DNA of 64,000 nucleotides, from the NCBI GenBank assembly GCA_943912255.1, contig CALTTP010000005.1, positions 1-64,000 on the forward strand, in the 5' to 3' direction. Within the stretch, counting starts at the first letter, position 1; each line of letters starts with the position of its first letter. Under the pieces are notes generated by a model. The model had not been told where the DNA came from and did not search any database. It saw only the letters and a list, made by a program, of their open reading frames with translations. The position numbers and the translations under genes were made by a program. This document shows, piece by piece, positions 44,126 to 52,817 of this stretch. The stretch is from an uncultured Peptoniphilaceae bacterium (GTDB lineage: Bacteria > Bacillota > Clostridia > Tissierellales > Peptoniphilaceae).

Positions 44126-45250
44126 ATGAAGTATTTTGATATACAGGGGACAAAAGTTTCAAGGCTAGGATTTGGTTGTATGAGATTTCCGGTTTTTGAT
44201 GACGATAATAGTAAAATAAATAAGGAAGAATCTACTAAACTGCTTCTTGAAGCAATAGATAGGGGAGTCAATTACATAGATACGGCTTATCCTTATCATG
44301 AGGAGACTAGTGAAAAATTTGTAGGGGAATTTTTAAAGGAGAATAATTTAAGGGATAAAGTTCAGTTGGCTACAAAACTTCCTTGTTGGCTTGTGGAAAA
44401 AGAAGAGGATTTTGAAGAATTGCTGAATAAACAGCTAGAGAATCTTCAAACAAATCACTTTGATTTCTATTTACTCCACTCCTTGGATATAAAGAGGTTT
44501 AGAAAGATTGTAGACCTTGGGGTTTTTGACTTTGTTAAAAAGATTAAGGAAAAGGAAATTGTAAAGTATATAGGATTTAGTTTCCATGATGAATACGAAG
44601 CCTTTGAAGAGATGATTAAAAGTTATCCTTGGGACTTTTGTCAAATTCAGTTAAACTATTTGGACATAAATTATCAAGCGGGTATGAAGGGTTATAATCT
44701 GGCTACAGAAATGGATATTCCTGTAATTGTAATGGAACCTTTAAAGGGAGGAAGATTATCCAATCCACCAGAGGAAGTACTTAAATTACAAGAGGAGTTT
44801 AAGCCCCTATCTCCTTCACAAATTGCTATAAAATTCCCCCTTAGTTTACCAAACGTCATGACGGTTCTCAGTGGAATGAATAGTATGCAACAAGTTGAAG
44901 AAAATGTAGAAATGGCCAGCATAGCAGAATATGACAGCCTTACACAAAGGGAATGTGATTTTTATGAAAAAGCAAGAAATGCTTATAAGGAAAGAGAAAG
45001 AATAGGCTGTACATCTTGTGAATACTGCATGCCTTGTACTGTAGAGATAAATATACCTAAGGTATTTGGGTTTTGGAACAAGGCTTATCTATATGATGAA
45101 GAAGAAAAGAGCAAAAAGGAATATAAAAAGTACTTAGAGGAGGGTGTATCGCCGGAAAAATGTATAGAATGTGGAAAATGTGAAGAACAATGTCCACAGA
45201 ATCTGGAAATAATACAGGGACTTATAGATGCAAGACAGTACTTAGAATAG
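44126..45250 (+). CDS. Aldo/keto reductase with C-terminal 4Fe-4S domain
   Basis: 374 residues. The N-terminal AKR barrel shows SRLGFGCMRFP, the catalytic YIDTAYPYHEETSE (Asp-Tyr) and the NADPH-side MEPLKGGRL. After residue 280 a ferredoxin-like region carries CTSCEYCMPC and CIECGKCEEQCP, together eight cysteines for [4Fe-4S] clusters. This architecture is common in strict anaerobes; substrates are unknown. GAGGAGG precedes the start. It is monocistronic with a clean terminator. Confidence 0.9.
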   Translation: MKYFDIQGTKVSRLGFGCMRFPVFDDDNSKINKEESTKLLLEAIDRGVNYIDTAYPYHEETSEKFVGEFLKENNLRDKVQLATKLPCWLVEKEEDFEELLNKQLENLQTNHFDFYLLHSLDIKRFRKIVDLGVFDFVKKIKEKEIVKYIGFSFHDEYEAFEEMIKSYPWDFCQIQLNYLDINYQAGMKGYNLATEMDIPVIVMEPLKGGRLSNPPEEVLKLQEEFKPLSPSQIAIKFPLSLPNVMTVLSGMNSMQQVEENVEMASIAEYDSLTQRECDFYEKARNAYKERERIGCTSCEYCMPCTVEINIPKVFGFWNKAYLYDEEEKSKKEYKKYLEEGVSPEKCIECGKCEEQCPQNLEIIQGLIDARQYLE

Positions 45251-45275
45251 TTTTAATAAATTACTTTCACATATG

Positions 45276-45307
45276 CCAGAGACATCTTTAGGGTGTCTCT
45301 GGTTTTT
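45276..45307 (+). terminator. Intrinsic terminator
   Basis: CCAGAGACA (45276-45284) pairs perfectly with TGTCTCTGG (45294-45302), then five Ts. Confidence 0.88.
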
Positions 45308-45455
45308 CTGTAAAATTATTGCACTTACTCTAAAAATCAAATAAAATATAATCATCTTAGTAATGTGGTGCAGTAATTCAAGGGAGACTTTATTAAATCT
45401 AGAACAATAGAAAGCAAGGACAGAAGTATTTTAGATAATCTTATTGGGAGAAGTT

Positions 45456-46115
45456 ATGGAGTTTAATTTATTGGATTTGTTGTTTCAACCAAATAATATT
45501 TGTCTATGTTGCAATGAGGAAGAGACTAAGGATTATATTTGCAATAGTTGTATTGAAACATTAGAGAGGATTGAGGATTTTAAGGTCATTGGAGATTCTA
45601 CATGCTATAGCCCCTATCTATATTCTGGGCATATAAAACGAATGATTTCAGAGTTTAAGTTTAAGGAAAAACGATATTATGGAAAAGTTTTTGCTAAACT
45701 ATTGGCTGATTTTTATAGGGAATATTCATTGGATTATGATTTACTGGTGCCCATACCTTTGTCTAAAAGGAAGTTTTTAAAAAGAGGATACAATCAATGT
45801 GATATACTCTGTGATTTTCTCCAAGAAAGGTTAGGCATACCTGTAAATAAAGAGATTTTAATAAAGATTAGAGAGACGGAAGACCAGCATCTCTTACCTT
45901 CTGCTAAGCGTATGACCAATGTCAATTTTGCATTTAAAGGAATTAAAAAACCGGATTTAATTCACAAGAGAATACTACTGGTAGATGATTTAATAACCTT
46001 TGGTTATACCTTGGAAGAGGGGATAAGGGCTTTAAAAGAAGCAGGATATAGTGATATTGACTGCCTTATAATTGGTAAAGCAAGGCCAGAAAGTCCTTTA
46101 AAGAAAGGAAGATAG
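45456..46115 (+). CDS. comF: ComF family phosphoribosyltransferase-like protein
   Basis: 219 residues. The N-terminal zinc ribbon has two cysteine pairs (CLCC and CNSC); the core shows PIPLSKRKFLKRGYNQCDIL, followed by the PRPP-type loop ILLVDDLITFGYTLEEG (one substitution from the usual VDDxxTTG). ComF helps single-strand transforming DNA through the membrane or into recombination; its exact activity is unclear. The DNA translocase ComFA, often adjacent, is absent. ATG 45456 has TGGGAG upstream. It is followed by an acetyltransferase gene one base on. Confidence 0.88.
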   Translation: MEFNLLDLLFQPNNICLCCNEEETKDYICNSCIETLERIEDFKVIGDSTCYSPYLYSGHIKRMISEFKFKEKRYYGKVFAKLLADFYREYSLDYDLLVPIPLSKRKFLKRGYNQCDILCDFLQERLGIPVNKEILIKIRETEDQHLLPSAKRMTNVNFAFKGIKKPDLIHKRILLVDDLITFGYTLEEGIRALKEAGYSDIDCLIIGKARPESPLKKGR

Positions 46116-46116
46116 A

Positions 46117-46677
46117 ATGAAGGGGTTAGGGACAAAAAAACTTGAAACAAAAAGACTTATTCTAAGAAGGATAGAAGAAAAAGATTATATTAAGTCCTAC
46201 TTGAATTGGACTAGTGATCCCTTAGTAACTAAATATGTTACTTGGAATACTCATGAAAATGAGGAAGTTACTAGGGAATACTTTCAGTCTAAGGTGAATA
46301 AATACCGTAATGATTACTATTTTGACTGGCTAGTTGTAGTTAAGGATTCAGGGGAAATTATTGGAGAAATTGAAGCACGGGCAGCAAAAGATCATAATCT
46401 TGTAGAAATAGGATATTGTTATGGAAGTAGGTTTTGGGGCAAGGGGTATGGCACAGAGGCTTTAAAAGCTGTTATTAACTATATGTTTAAAGAGGTTGAA
46501 GTAAGAAAGATTTTGGCAAGACATATAAGTACTAATCCTGCCTCAGGTAAGGTAATGGAGAAGGCAGGTATGAAGCTAGACGGCATACTTAAAGGCTATG
46601 TTGTGGATAAAAATACAAATAGTCCAGAGGATTTTCATATGTACTCTATAGACTATGAGGACTGGAAAAATATTTAA
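46117..46677 (+). CDS. GNAT N-acetyltransferase (RimJ/RimL-like)
   Basis: 186 residues with the GNAT fold: LETKRLILRRIEEKDY at the start (the RimJ/RimL signature), acetyl-CoA binding YCYGSRFWGKGYGTEALKAVINY (given in part: RFWGKGYGTEALKA) and the C-terminal NPASGKVMEKAGMKLDG. It may acetylate a ribosomal protein N-terminus or a small amine. It forms a two-gene unit with comF, ended by a terminator. Confidence 0.88.
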   Translation: MKGLGTKKLETKRLILRRIEEKDYIKSYLNWTSDPLVTKYVTWNTHENEEVTREYFQSKVNKYRNDYYFDWLVVVKDSGEIIGEIEARAAKDHNLVEIGYCYGSRFWGKGYGTEALKAVINYMFKEVEVRKILARHISTNPASGKVMEKAGMKLDGILKGYVVDKNTNSPEDFHMYSIDYEDWKNI

Positions 46678-46708
46678 AAGTACCTTTGTCTAATGACAAG
46701 GTACTTTT
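46676..46708 (+). terminator. Intrinsic terminator after the acetyltransferase gene
   Basis: AAAAGTACCTT (46676-46686) pairs with AAGGTACTTTT (46698-46708), with GTC/GAC pairing near the loop and Ts at the 3' side. From 46709 to 46938 only AT-rich sequence is visible. Confidence 0.78.
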
Positions 46709-46938
46709 AATGTTCCAACAATTATTTTACTAAATAAAGGTAGACCATCAATTGCTTTATAGGGTTTACAAACTGAGAATACTAATGAGTTTTAGAAAAA
46801 ATGGGTATAAGTTAAGATAAGAATATTTTAAGGAAAATTTTAGGTTATAAATTAATTAGAAGTAAATAAAAAATTATATTGTTTAAGACACTTTAAAGGT
46901 ACTAAGCCTAAAATGAAGTTATAAAAGAGGTGATTTTA

Positions 46939-48225
46939 ATGAATGATGATGAAAGATTCGATAATACAGAAGGATTCAATTCTGATGATAATAGGGATGA
47001 AAACAGATATTATTATAATTCTAACAATGACTATTATGATGATTACTATAGAAGCCAAGGACCTTCTATGGATGATATTAGACAGACTGTTCGAGAGGAA
47101 GTAAGGAGAATACCTCCTAAGAAGACTCCATGGCTTAGGATTATTATAATAACTCTGCTATTTTCTGTACTTTCTTCTTTAGGTACAGCTGTAAAGGTGA
47201 AGGATATAGTGGAAGCGGAGTATGGAAGGAACAACTCTAAGGGTTCCAATTCAAGTTATACCATCAATGTAAAAGATGATGCAAATGTGGAAAACGCCAT
47301 TGCCAAGAAGGCCATTCCATCTGTTGTGGGAATTACTACAATAACTCAGTCCAACGATATATTCAACTTAAATGGATATGTTGAAGGTGTGGGTTCTGGT
47401 GTAATTGTCAGCTCTGATGGGTACATCCTAACAAATTCCCATGTTGTAAGTAATGGTAGAGCAAGGGAGATTAACGTAGTCTTTAGCGACGGTAAAAAGA
47501 GTTCTGGACAACTGATTTGGCAGGATGAGGGACTTGACTTAGCCGTTGTAAAAGTGGAAAATAAAGGACTTCCAGTTATGGATTTAGGAGACTCTGATAA
47601 GGTGTCCGTTGGGGACAAGGCCATTGCCATAGGTAACCCTCTAGGTCTAGACCTACAATCCACTTTAACTTCTGGGTACATTTCTGGACTAAATAGAACT
47701 ATAAATATGGAAAATGGTGCTTCCATGGATGGTCTTATACAAACTGACGCTGCAATAAATGGTGGTAACTCCGGTGGTGCACTATTAAATGCTAAGGGAG
47801 AACTTATTGGAATTAACACGGCTAAGGCTCGTGGAGGAGAGGGAATAGGCTTTGCCATTCCTATAAATATTGCTAAGTCCATAGTAAATGAAATTAAGGA
47901 TAAGGGTAATTTCGAAACCGTTAAGCTTGGTATTCAAGGTGTGGATTTGGATATGTACGAAAAGTACTTCCAAGTGGATACTGGAGCTGAAAATGGAGCT
48001 GCCATATTAAAAGTAGAACCTACTAGTCCTGCTGGTAAAGCCGGTATTCAAGCTAATGATATCATCATAAAAATAGGTAATAAGAAAATTACTGGCATGA
48101 ATGATATTAGAAAATCCCTAATCGACTTTAGATATGGCGATGAAACTGAACTTACAATTATTAGAAATAATAGGGAAGAAAAGGTCAATATAAAGTTTGA
48201 GAAGTTTATGCAAACTCAATCATAA
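46939..48225 (+). CDS. htrA: HtrA/DegP-like serine protease with PDZ domain
   Basis: 428 residues. A long N-terminal cytoplasmic segment rich in Asn, Asp and Tyr (about 1-60) precedes one membrane helix (IIIITLLFSVLSSLGTAV). The trypsin-like domain has the triad His in LTNSHVVSNG, Asp in EGLDLAVVKV and Ser in INGGNSGGALLN. The PDZ domain is at about 325-420 (SPAGKAGIQANDIIIKIG). It degrades misfolded proteins outside the membrane. ATG 46939 is preferred, with AGAGGTG upstream; GTG 46930 overlaps that site. Confidence 0.93.
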   Translation: MNDDERFDNTEGFNSDDNRDENRYYYNSNNDYYDDYYRSQGPSMDDIRQTVREEVRRIPPKKTPWLRIIIITLLFSVLSSLGTAVKVKDIVEAEYGRNNSKGSNSSYTINVKDDANVENAIAKKAIPSVVGITTITQSNDIFNLNGYVEGVGSGVIVSSDGYILTNSHVVSNGRAREINVVFSDGKKSSGQLIWQDEGLDLAVVKVENKGLPVMDLGDSDKVSVGDKAIAIGNPLGLDLQSTLTSGYISGLNRTINMENGASMDGLIQTDAAINGGNSGGALLNAKGELIGINTAKARGGEGIGFAIPINIAKSIVNEIKDKGNFETVKLGIQGVDLDMYEKYFQVDTGAENGAAILKVEPTSPAGKAGIQANDIIIKIGNKKITGMNDIRKSLIDFRYGDETELTIIRNNREEKVNIKFEKFMQTQS

Positions 48226-48238
48226 AATACAAGATTTT

Positions 48239-48271
48239 AAGGTGCCGACAATAAAAGTTGGCATCTTTTTT
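48239..48271 (+). terminator. Intrinsic terminator after htrA
   Basis: AAGGTGCCGAC (48239-48249) pairs over eleven bases (with G-T pairs) with GTTGGCATCTT (48257-48267), followed by Ts. Confidence 0.8.
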
Positions 48272-48354
48272 ATTGTAAAATTTTCAACCTTTAATTTTAT
48301 GGTTTTGTAAAATTCAACTTAAAAAATAGGTTATAATAATTAGGAGGTGGATTT

Positions 48355-49425
48355 ATGAAAAAGAGATTTATTTCTATACTTTTAATTATAGTAGTGATTA
48401 TAACAGGATGTGGAAAAGGTAAGAACCAAGTGATAAAAGGATATACCAAGTATAAAAAGACCTTTTTTGACGTCTTTGATACGGTTATTGACTTTACTGC
48501 CTATACTGAGACTGAAGATGAGTTTAATGAATACTATGACTTAGTTAAGACGGAGTTTGAAAGGCTACACAAACTCTACAATCACTTTGACAGTTTTGAA
48601 GAAGGAATCAACAATATTAAAACTATCAATGAAAACGCTGGAATTAAGTCAGTTAAGGTGGATAAGGATCTGTTTGACCTAATAAAATTTTCAAAGGAAA
48701 TGACGGAAAAATACTCAGATAAAACTAATATGGCCTTTGGGCCAGTTCTTGAAATCTGGCATGGTTATAGAGAAGAGGGATTAAAGGATCCAAAAACTGC
48801 CAAATTGCCAAAAATGGAGGATTTAAGAAAGGCTAATGAATATACATCTATTGATAAGGTTATTTTAAATGAAGCCGAATTAACGGTGTTTTTAGAGGAT
48901 AAAAACATGAAACTAGACTTGGGAGCTACGTCAAAGGGGTTTGCATCTCAACTAATTATGGATAAGGTAAAGGAAAAGGGATGTAAGTCGGCAATTTTAT
49001 CGGCGGGAGGAAATATTATAGCCCTAGGTAAGCCTATGCTTAAGGATAGAGATAAGTGGGGCATAGGAATACAAAATCCAAATTTAAAGGAAAATGCAAA
49101 AAAACCTGTAATAGAGGAAATACAGGGCACTGATTTAACAGTAGTAACAAGTGGTAATTATCAAAGATTTTATACTGTAGATGGTAAAGATTATAATCAT
49201 ATAATTGACCCTAAGACCTTGATGCCAGCAGAGAACTTTACTTCCGTATCTGTTATAGCAAAAGATAGTTCCATAGCTGACTACCTTTCTACAACTCTCT
49301 TTATATTGGATTATGAGGAAGGGAAGGAGCTTTTAAAAAATTTCGATGATGTAGATGTAATGTGGGTTCAAAAGGATGGGAAGATAAAGAAAACTTCAGG
49401 ATTTGAAAAATATATAAAAGATTAG
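48355..49425 (+). CDS. apbE: FAD:protein FMN transferase, lipoprotein form
   Basis: 356 residues. The signal peptide ends in a lipobox (VVIITGCGKG), placing it on the outer face of the membrane. ApbE features: FDVFDTVIDFTAY early, LDLGATSKGFASQLIMDKV (metal and FAD site), SAILSAGGNIIALG and YNHIIDPKTLMPAENF (H-x-IDPxTG-type loop, with Leu-Met replacing the usual Gly). It attaches FMN to Thr/Ser of FMN-binding domains such as the one at 35907. GGAGGTG precedes the start. Confidence 0.92.
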   Translation: MKKRFISILLIIVVIITGCGKGKNQVIKGYTKYKKTFFDVFDTVIDFTAYTETEDEFNEYYDLVKTEFERLHKLYNHFDSFEEGINNIKTINENAGIKSVKVDKDLFDLIKFSKEMTEKYSDKTNMAFGPVLEIWHGYREEGLKDPKTAKLPKMEDLRKANEYTSIDKVILNEAELTVFLEDKNMKLDLGATSKGFASQLIMDKVKEKGCKSAILSAGGNIIALGKPMLKDRDKWGIGIQNPNLKENAKKPVIEEIQGTDLTVVTSGNYQRFYTVDGKDYNHIIDPKTLMPAENFTSVSVIAKDSSIADYLSTTLFILDYEEGKELLKNFDDVDVMWVQKDGKIKKTSGFEKYIKD

Positions 49426-49502
49426 TGAAATCATAGAAAATAGCATATAATATATGAGTAATGGAAAAACATGAGACTTTTTTATTATGACAGGAGATGC
49501 TT

Positions 49503-50021
49503 ATGAAAAGAGAAATTAAGTTACGAAATGTATTTTTCCCAATATGGATGTTATGGGTTCTTCCAATAACTTGGCTAGTGATTATCCCAATTAATGCGAT
49601 TATTGACGGCTTAGTCTTGTTATTTACAACGGCACATCTAAGTATTGAGGATAGGAAGAATTTTATACTTCGTATACTTCCAAAGACGGTATTAGTCGGT
49701 TTTATAAGCGATATTATCGCCTCAATTCCATTGGTATTACTGGCTATTATTTGGAATCCAGATACCAATACGAAGATTGGGAAGTGGTGGTTGGAGAATA
49801 TTTCACCAATACAATATAATCCCTTGGACAACATATTTTCAGTTTTAATAGTTTTAGTCTGTGTTATACTAGGAGGATTTTTAATATATTTTCTAAATCG
49901 TAAATTTGTTTTGAAGAAACTTGAAATAACGGACTGTGAGAAGTTTGTTCTAGCTAGGAATATGGCTATTTTTACAGCTCCACATCTATTCTTAATGCCA
50001 TTTAATTGGTTGAATTTTTAA
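49503..50021 (+). CDS. Hypothetical membrane protein
   Basis: 172 residues with about four membrane segments (MWVLPITWLVIIPINAIID, PKTVLVGFISDIIASIPLVLLAII and two later). I recognise no family. The motif of paired prolines and tryptophans at the start and the ending LARNMAIFTAPHLFLMPFNWL may be useful for searches. ATG 49503 has CAGGAG seven bases upstream; an in-frame ATG at 49497 overlaps that site. A clear terminator follows. Confidence 0.7.
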   Translation: MKREIKLRNVFFPIWMLWVLPITWLVIIPINAIIDGLVLLFTTAHLSIEDRKNFILRILPKTVLVGFISDIIASIPLVLLAIIWNPDTNTKIGKWWLENISPIQYNPLDNIFSVLIVLVCVILGGFLIYFLNRKFVLKKLEITDCEKFVLARNMAIFTAPHLFLMPFNWLNF

Positions 50022-50040
50022 AACTTAATAAGAATTATAG

Positions 50041-50083
50041 GCACTCAATCTCATTCAATGGAGAATGGACTGAGTGCTTTTTT
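50041..50083 (+). terminator. Intrinsic terminator
   Basis: GCACTCA (50041-50047) pairs with TGAGTGC (50071-50077), with inner CATTC/GAATG pairing, then six Ts. Confidence 0.85.
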
Positions 50084-50168
50084 CATAGAATAAAAAACAA
50101 GATGTATGCACCGAAAAACAAAGAAATATAAAAATTTTAAGGAAAACATTAATTATTTATTAAAGTAC

Positions 50169-50197
50169 TTGCAGTTCACCCAGTGGAGTGATATAAT
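50169..50197 (+). promoter_or_regulatory. Promoter of the dicarboxylate/amino acid symporter gene
   Basis: TTGCAG (50169-50174), exactly 17 bases, TATAAT (50192-50197), about 40 bases before ATG 50237. Confidence 0.65.
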
Positions 50198-50236
50198 CAT
50201 TTAGTGAAAAAATAAATAAAAGGAGTTGATTTTTAA

Positions 50237-51517
50237 ATGATTAAAAGCATTATCGCTTTAATCGTAGCTATTGCCCTATGCCTAGGTCTAAACGAATTGA
50301 AGAAGCGTAAAGTTTCTTTCATGGTTAGAATATTGCTTGCTACTGCAATAGGTGTGGGAATAGGACTTATTTTTAAAGGAAATACTGACTATGTTGCAAT
50401 TATTGGTCGTGTATTCTCTAGTTTATTACAAGCATTTGTATTTCCTTTACTGATTTTCTCAATTATCAATACAGTTTCATCTTTGGAAAGTACTGATAAA
50501 TTGAAATCTTTAGGGGGAAAGACCATTGGTATATTGGCATTACACAATGTACTAGGTTCTATTCTTGCTCTATTGTTAGGAAAATTAGTTAGCTTGGGAA
50601 TGAATGCAAATATGAAGATGAATGTAGCAGAAGAATTAAGTGAAGTTCCACCTTTTGCTGATGTAGTGGTAAGTTTCTTCCCTAAGAATATCGTGGATAG
50701 TATGGTAAACAACAAGATTGTTCCAATTGTAGTATTTGCTATTATAATCGGGATTATTATTTTAAAATATCCTAGAAAAGATGAAATTAAGCCTTTTATA
50801 GACTTTATCCACGCAGGTAACAAGGTAATGAACAATGTAATTGGAGATATAATCGAATTTACACCTTACGCAGTAATGTCATTATTAGCAAATCAAGTTG
50901 CTACTTTGGATTTATCCTTTGTAAAGGAATTGTTATTCTTATTATTAATGGTGTATGTAGCATGTCTATTCCACACATTTATTACATCCACTGTGATGTT
51001 GAGTTTGATTGGAAGACTAAATCCATTCAAATTCCAACGTAAGTTTTTCCCAGCTTGGTTAATTGCCTTTACTACTCAAAGTTCTATAGGTACATTGCCA
51101 GCTAATATTAAAGAACAAGAAAAAATGGGTGTTCCTGAAGAAATAGCTTCCTTCTCAGCATCTATTGGAACAACCTTTGGAATGCCAGGTTGTGCATCAA
51201 TTTGGCCAGTGCTTTTAGCAATCTTTACAATAAATGCACTAAATATTCCATTTACAACTTCCCAATATGCAATTATGGTAGGTTCAGCATTATTTGCTTC
51301 TTTGGGAACAGTAGGTGTTCCTGGAACTGGAACAATTCAAGCTACAGCATTATTTGCATCTATCGGACTACCAGTTGAAATGATTCTAGTACTAAGCCCA
51401 ATAGCAGGGGTTGCGGATATGGGACGTACTTCAACTAATGTTCATGCTGGAGGTTCTACTGGAGTTATGGTTGCAGCATTACAAAAAGAATTGGATTTGG
51501 AAAAATACAACTCATAA
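50237..51517 (+). CDS. Dicarboxylate/amino acid:cation symporter (DAACS family)
   Basis: 426 residues. A membrane transporter of the GltP/SstT/TcyP fold with about eight helices and two re-entrant loops. Key segments are AFTTQSSIGTLPANI (serine-rich loop HP1), SIGTTFGMPGCASIWPVLL (the NMDGT-like region, altered) and TVGVPGTGTIQATALFASIGLPVE. It imports dicarboxylic amino acids, or cystine as in the TcyP subgroup, with Na+ or H+. AGGAG precedes the start. Monocistronic. Confidence 0.88.
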   Translation: MIKSIIALIVAIALCLGLNELKKRKVSFMVRILLATAIGVGIGLIFKGNTDYVAIIGRVFSSLLQAFVFPLLIFSIINTVSSLESTDKLKSLGGKTIGILALHNVLGSILALLLGKLVSLGMNANMKMNVAEELSEVPPFADVVVSFFPKNIVDSMVNNKIVPIVVFAIIIGIIILKYPRKDEIKPFIDFIHAGNKVMNNVIGDIIEFTPYAVMSLLANQVATLDLSFVKELLFLLLMVYVACLFHTFITSTVMLSLIGRLNPFKFQRKFFPAWLIAFTTQSSIGTLPANIKEQEKMGVPEEIASFSASIGTTFGMPGCASIWPVLLAIFTINALNIPFTTSQYAIMVGSALFASLGTVGVPGTGTIQATALFASIGLPVEMILVLSPIAGVADMGRTSTNVHAGGSTGVMVAALQKELDLEKYNS

Positions 51518-51527
51518 TACTTTTTAG

Positions 51528-51556
51528 ACAGAGGCATTTATATGTCTCTGTTTTTT
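51528..51556 (+). terminator. Intrinsic terminator after the symporter gene
   Basis: ACAGAGGCAT (51528-51537) pairs over ten bases with ATGTCTCTGT (51542-51551), followed by Ts. Confidence 0.82.
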
Positions 51557-51609
51557 AGTTGGAAATACTTGATAATTTTAAGATAGATTAGAAAGATTCA
51601 AGTACAATA

Positions 51610-51645
51610 TTAAAAAAGAAAAGGCAGAGGATTATCCTCTGCCTT
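51610..51645 (-). terminator. Intrinsic terminator of the glycine reductase operon
   Basis: On the minus strand AAGGCAGAGG (51645-51636) pairs perfectly with CCTCTGCCTT (51630-51621), followed by a T-rich run. It lies 14 bases after grdD. Confidence 0.88.
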
Positions 51646-51658
51646 AAAGTATTCTATT

Positions 51659-52807
51659 TTAGATGAAACCTTTTTCTTTTAAGATTTCTTCTGATTTTTC
51701 GTGGTTAGCTGTACTGATCATTACTATTGGTCCTGTACATCCCATTCCACTTTCAGCATAAATTCCTTCTTTCCAAAGAGCTTGTACTGCATCTTCTAAG
51801 TCAAGAATTTCAATTCCTGTTATAGAGTCAGTTACAATTTCTTTTGGAGGAGCTTCTACAGTTTCTTCTTTTTCTCCAGCTTCTTCTTTCTTAGGTTGTA
51901 ATGTTTCTAATACAACGTCGAAGCAAGAGTTTTCAACTGCTTTGTATTCATTAGCAACAACATTGAAGAAATCTCCTCTAACAAGGTCTGCAGCGTATTT
52001 AATAGCATTAGCTATTACTGGTGCTCCAGAAGCTCTTGAAACTATACAGATATTTCTATCATAGTCTTTTCCAACTCCTGGTCCATATCCAAATCCTGCT
52101 GCTTCATAACTTCCTCCTGTGGAGAAAGCTGCAAACATCTTCATTAAGATATTTCCTGTCAATGAGTCAGTAACACATACATCAGGTACACCTTGAAGTA
52201 TGTCATTTCCTCTTAGAATAGCTCCACCGTCAGCTCTTGCTGATTCAGCGAATTCTAAGTCATAACCATTGGCTATAAGGTTTTGTAATGCTCTTTCTAC
52301 TTGTTTTGCTCCATCTACATTTAAAACACCAACTTGTGGTTTTTCAATTCCAAGAGATTTTGCAACAGCCACACCTGCAATGGTGTTTCTAACCATTCCT
52401 TCAACTCTATTTAAAGCTGAAGTACCAGTTGTAGTAGCAATAAGCATTTCTCTTCCTGTACTTGGAGCAACAACTCTACCTATAGTAGAAACTCCAATAG
52501 GGAATGTGTAATGTAATGTTACACAAGCGTCTATAACTTTTTTATCAAGTAGCTCTTCCATCTTCTTATGAGCTTCTTCTTCAGAAGAAACTTCATGAGT
52601 TTCTAGATCGCAATTTTCTTGTTTAGGTCCAATAAGAACAACTTCGTGGGATGGGGATTTTGCAAGTCTTGCAGCTTCCAACATATTTTCCACTCCATGT
52701 TCTGAACCTAAAATTGTAAGACCGATTCTAGGCTTCTTTGCAAAGGAACCACTTTCGATTCCTTCAGCAATCTCTAAAAGAGCTTCTGCAATAATATTCT
52801 TAGGCAT
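51659..52807 (-). CDS. grdD: Glycine reductase complex component C, alpha subunit GrdD
   Basis: 382 residues. With GrdC it forms component C, which takes the carboxymethyl group from selenoprotein A as a thioester and releases acetyl phosphate. The sequence belongs to the PlsX-like/phosphate acetyltransferase superfamily, with KKPRIGLTILGSEHGVENML near the N-terminus, GPGVGKDYDRNICIVSRASGAP centrally and a conserved Cys in ESGMGCTGPIVMIS near the end. An acidic linker (about 310-330) precedes the last domain. Start ATG 52807 has AGGAGTGG upstream. Last gene of the operon. Confidence 0.95.
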   Translation of the reverse strand: MPKNIIAEALLEIAEGIESGSFAKKPRIGLTILGSEHGVENMLEAARLAKSPSHEVVLIGPKQENCDLETHEVSSEEEAHKKMEELLDKKVIDACVTLHYTFPIGVSTIGRVVAPSTGREMLIATTTGTSALNRVEGMVRNTIAGVAVAKSLGIEKPQVGVLNVDGAKQVERALQNLIANGYDLEFAESARADGGAILRGNDILQGVPDVCVTDSLTGNILMKMFAAFSTGGSYEAAGFGYGPGVGKDYDRNICIVSRASGAPVIANAIKYAADLVRGDFFNVVANEYKAVENSCFDVVLETLQPKKEEAGEKEETVEAPPKEIVTDSITGIEILDLEDAVQALWKEGIYAESGMGCTGPIVMISTANHEKSEEILKEKGFI

Positions 52808-52817
52808 ATAACCACTC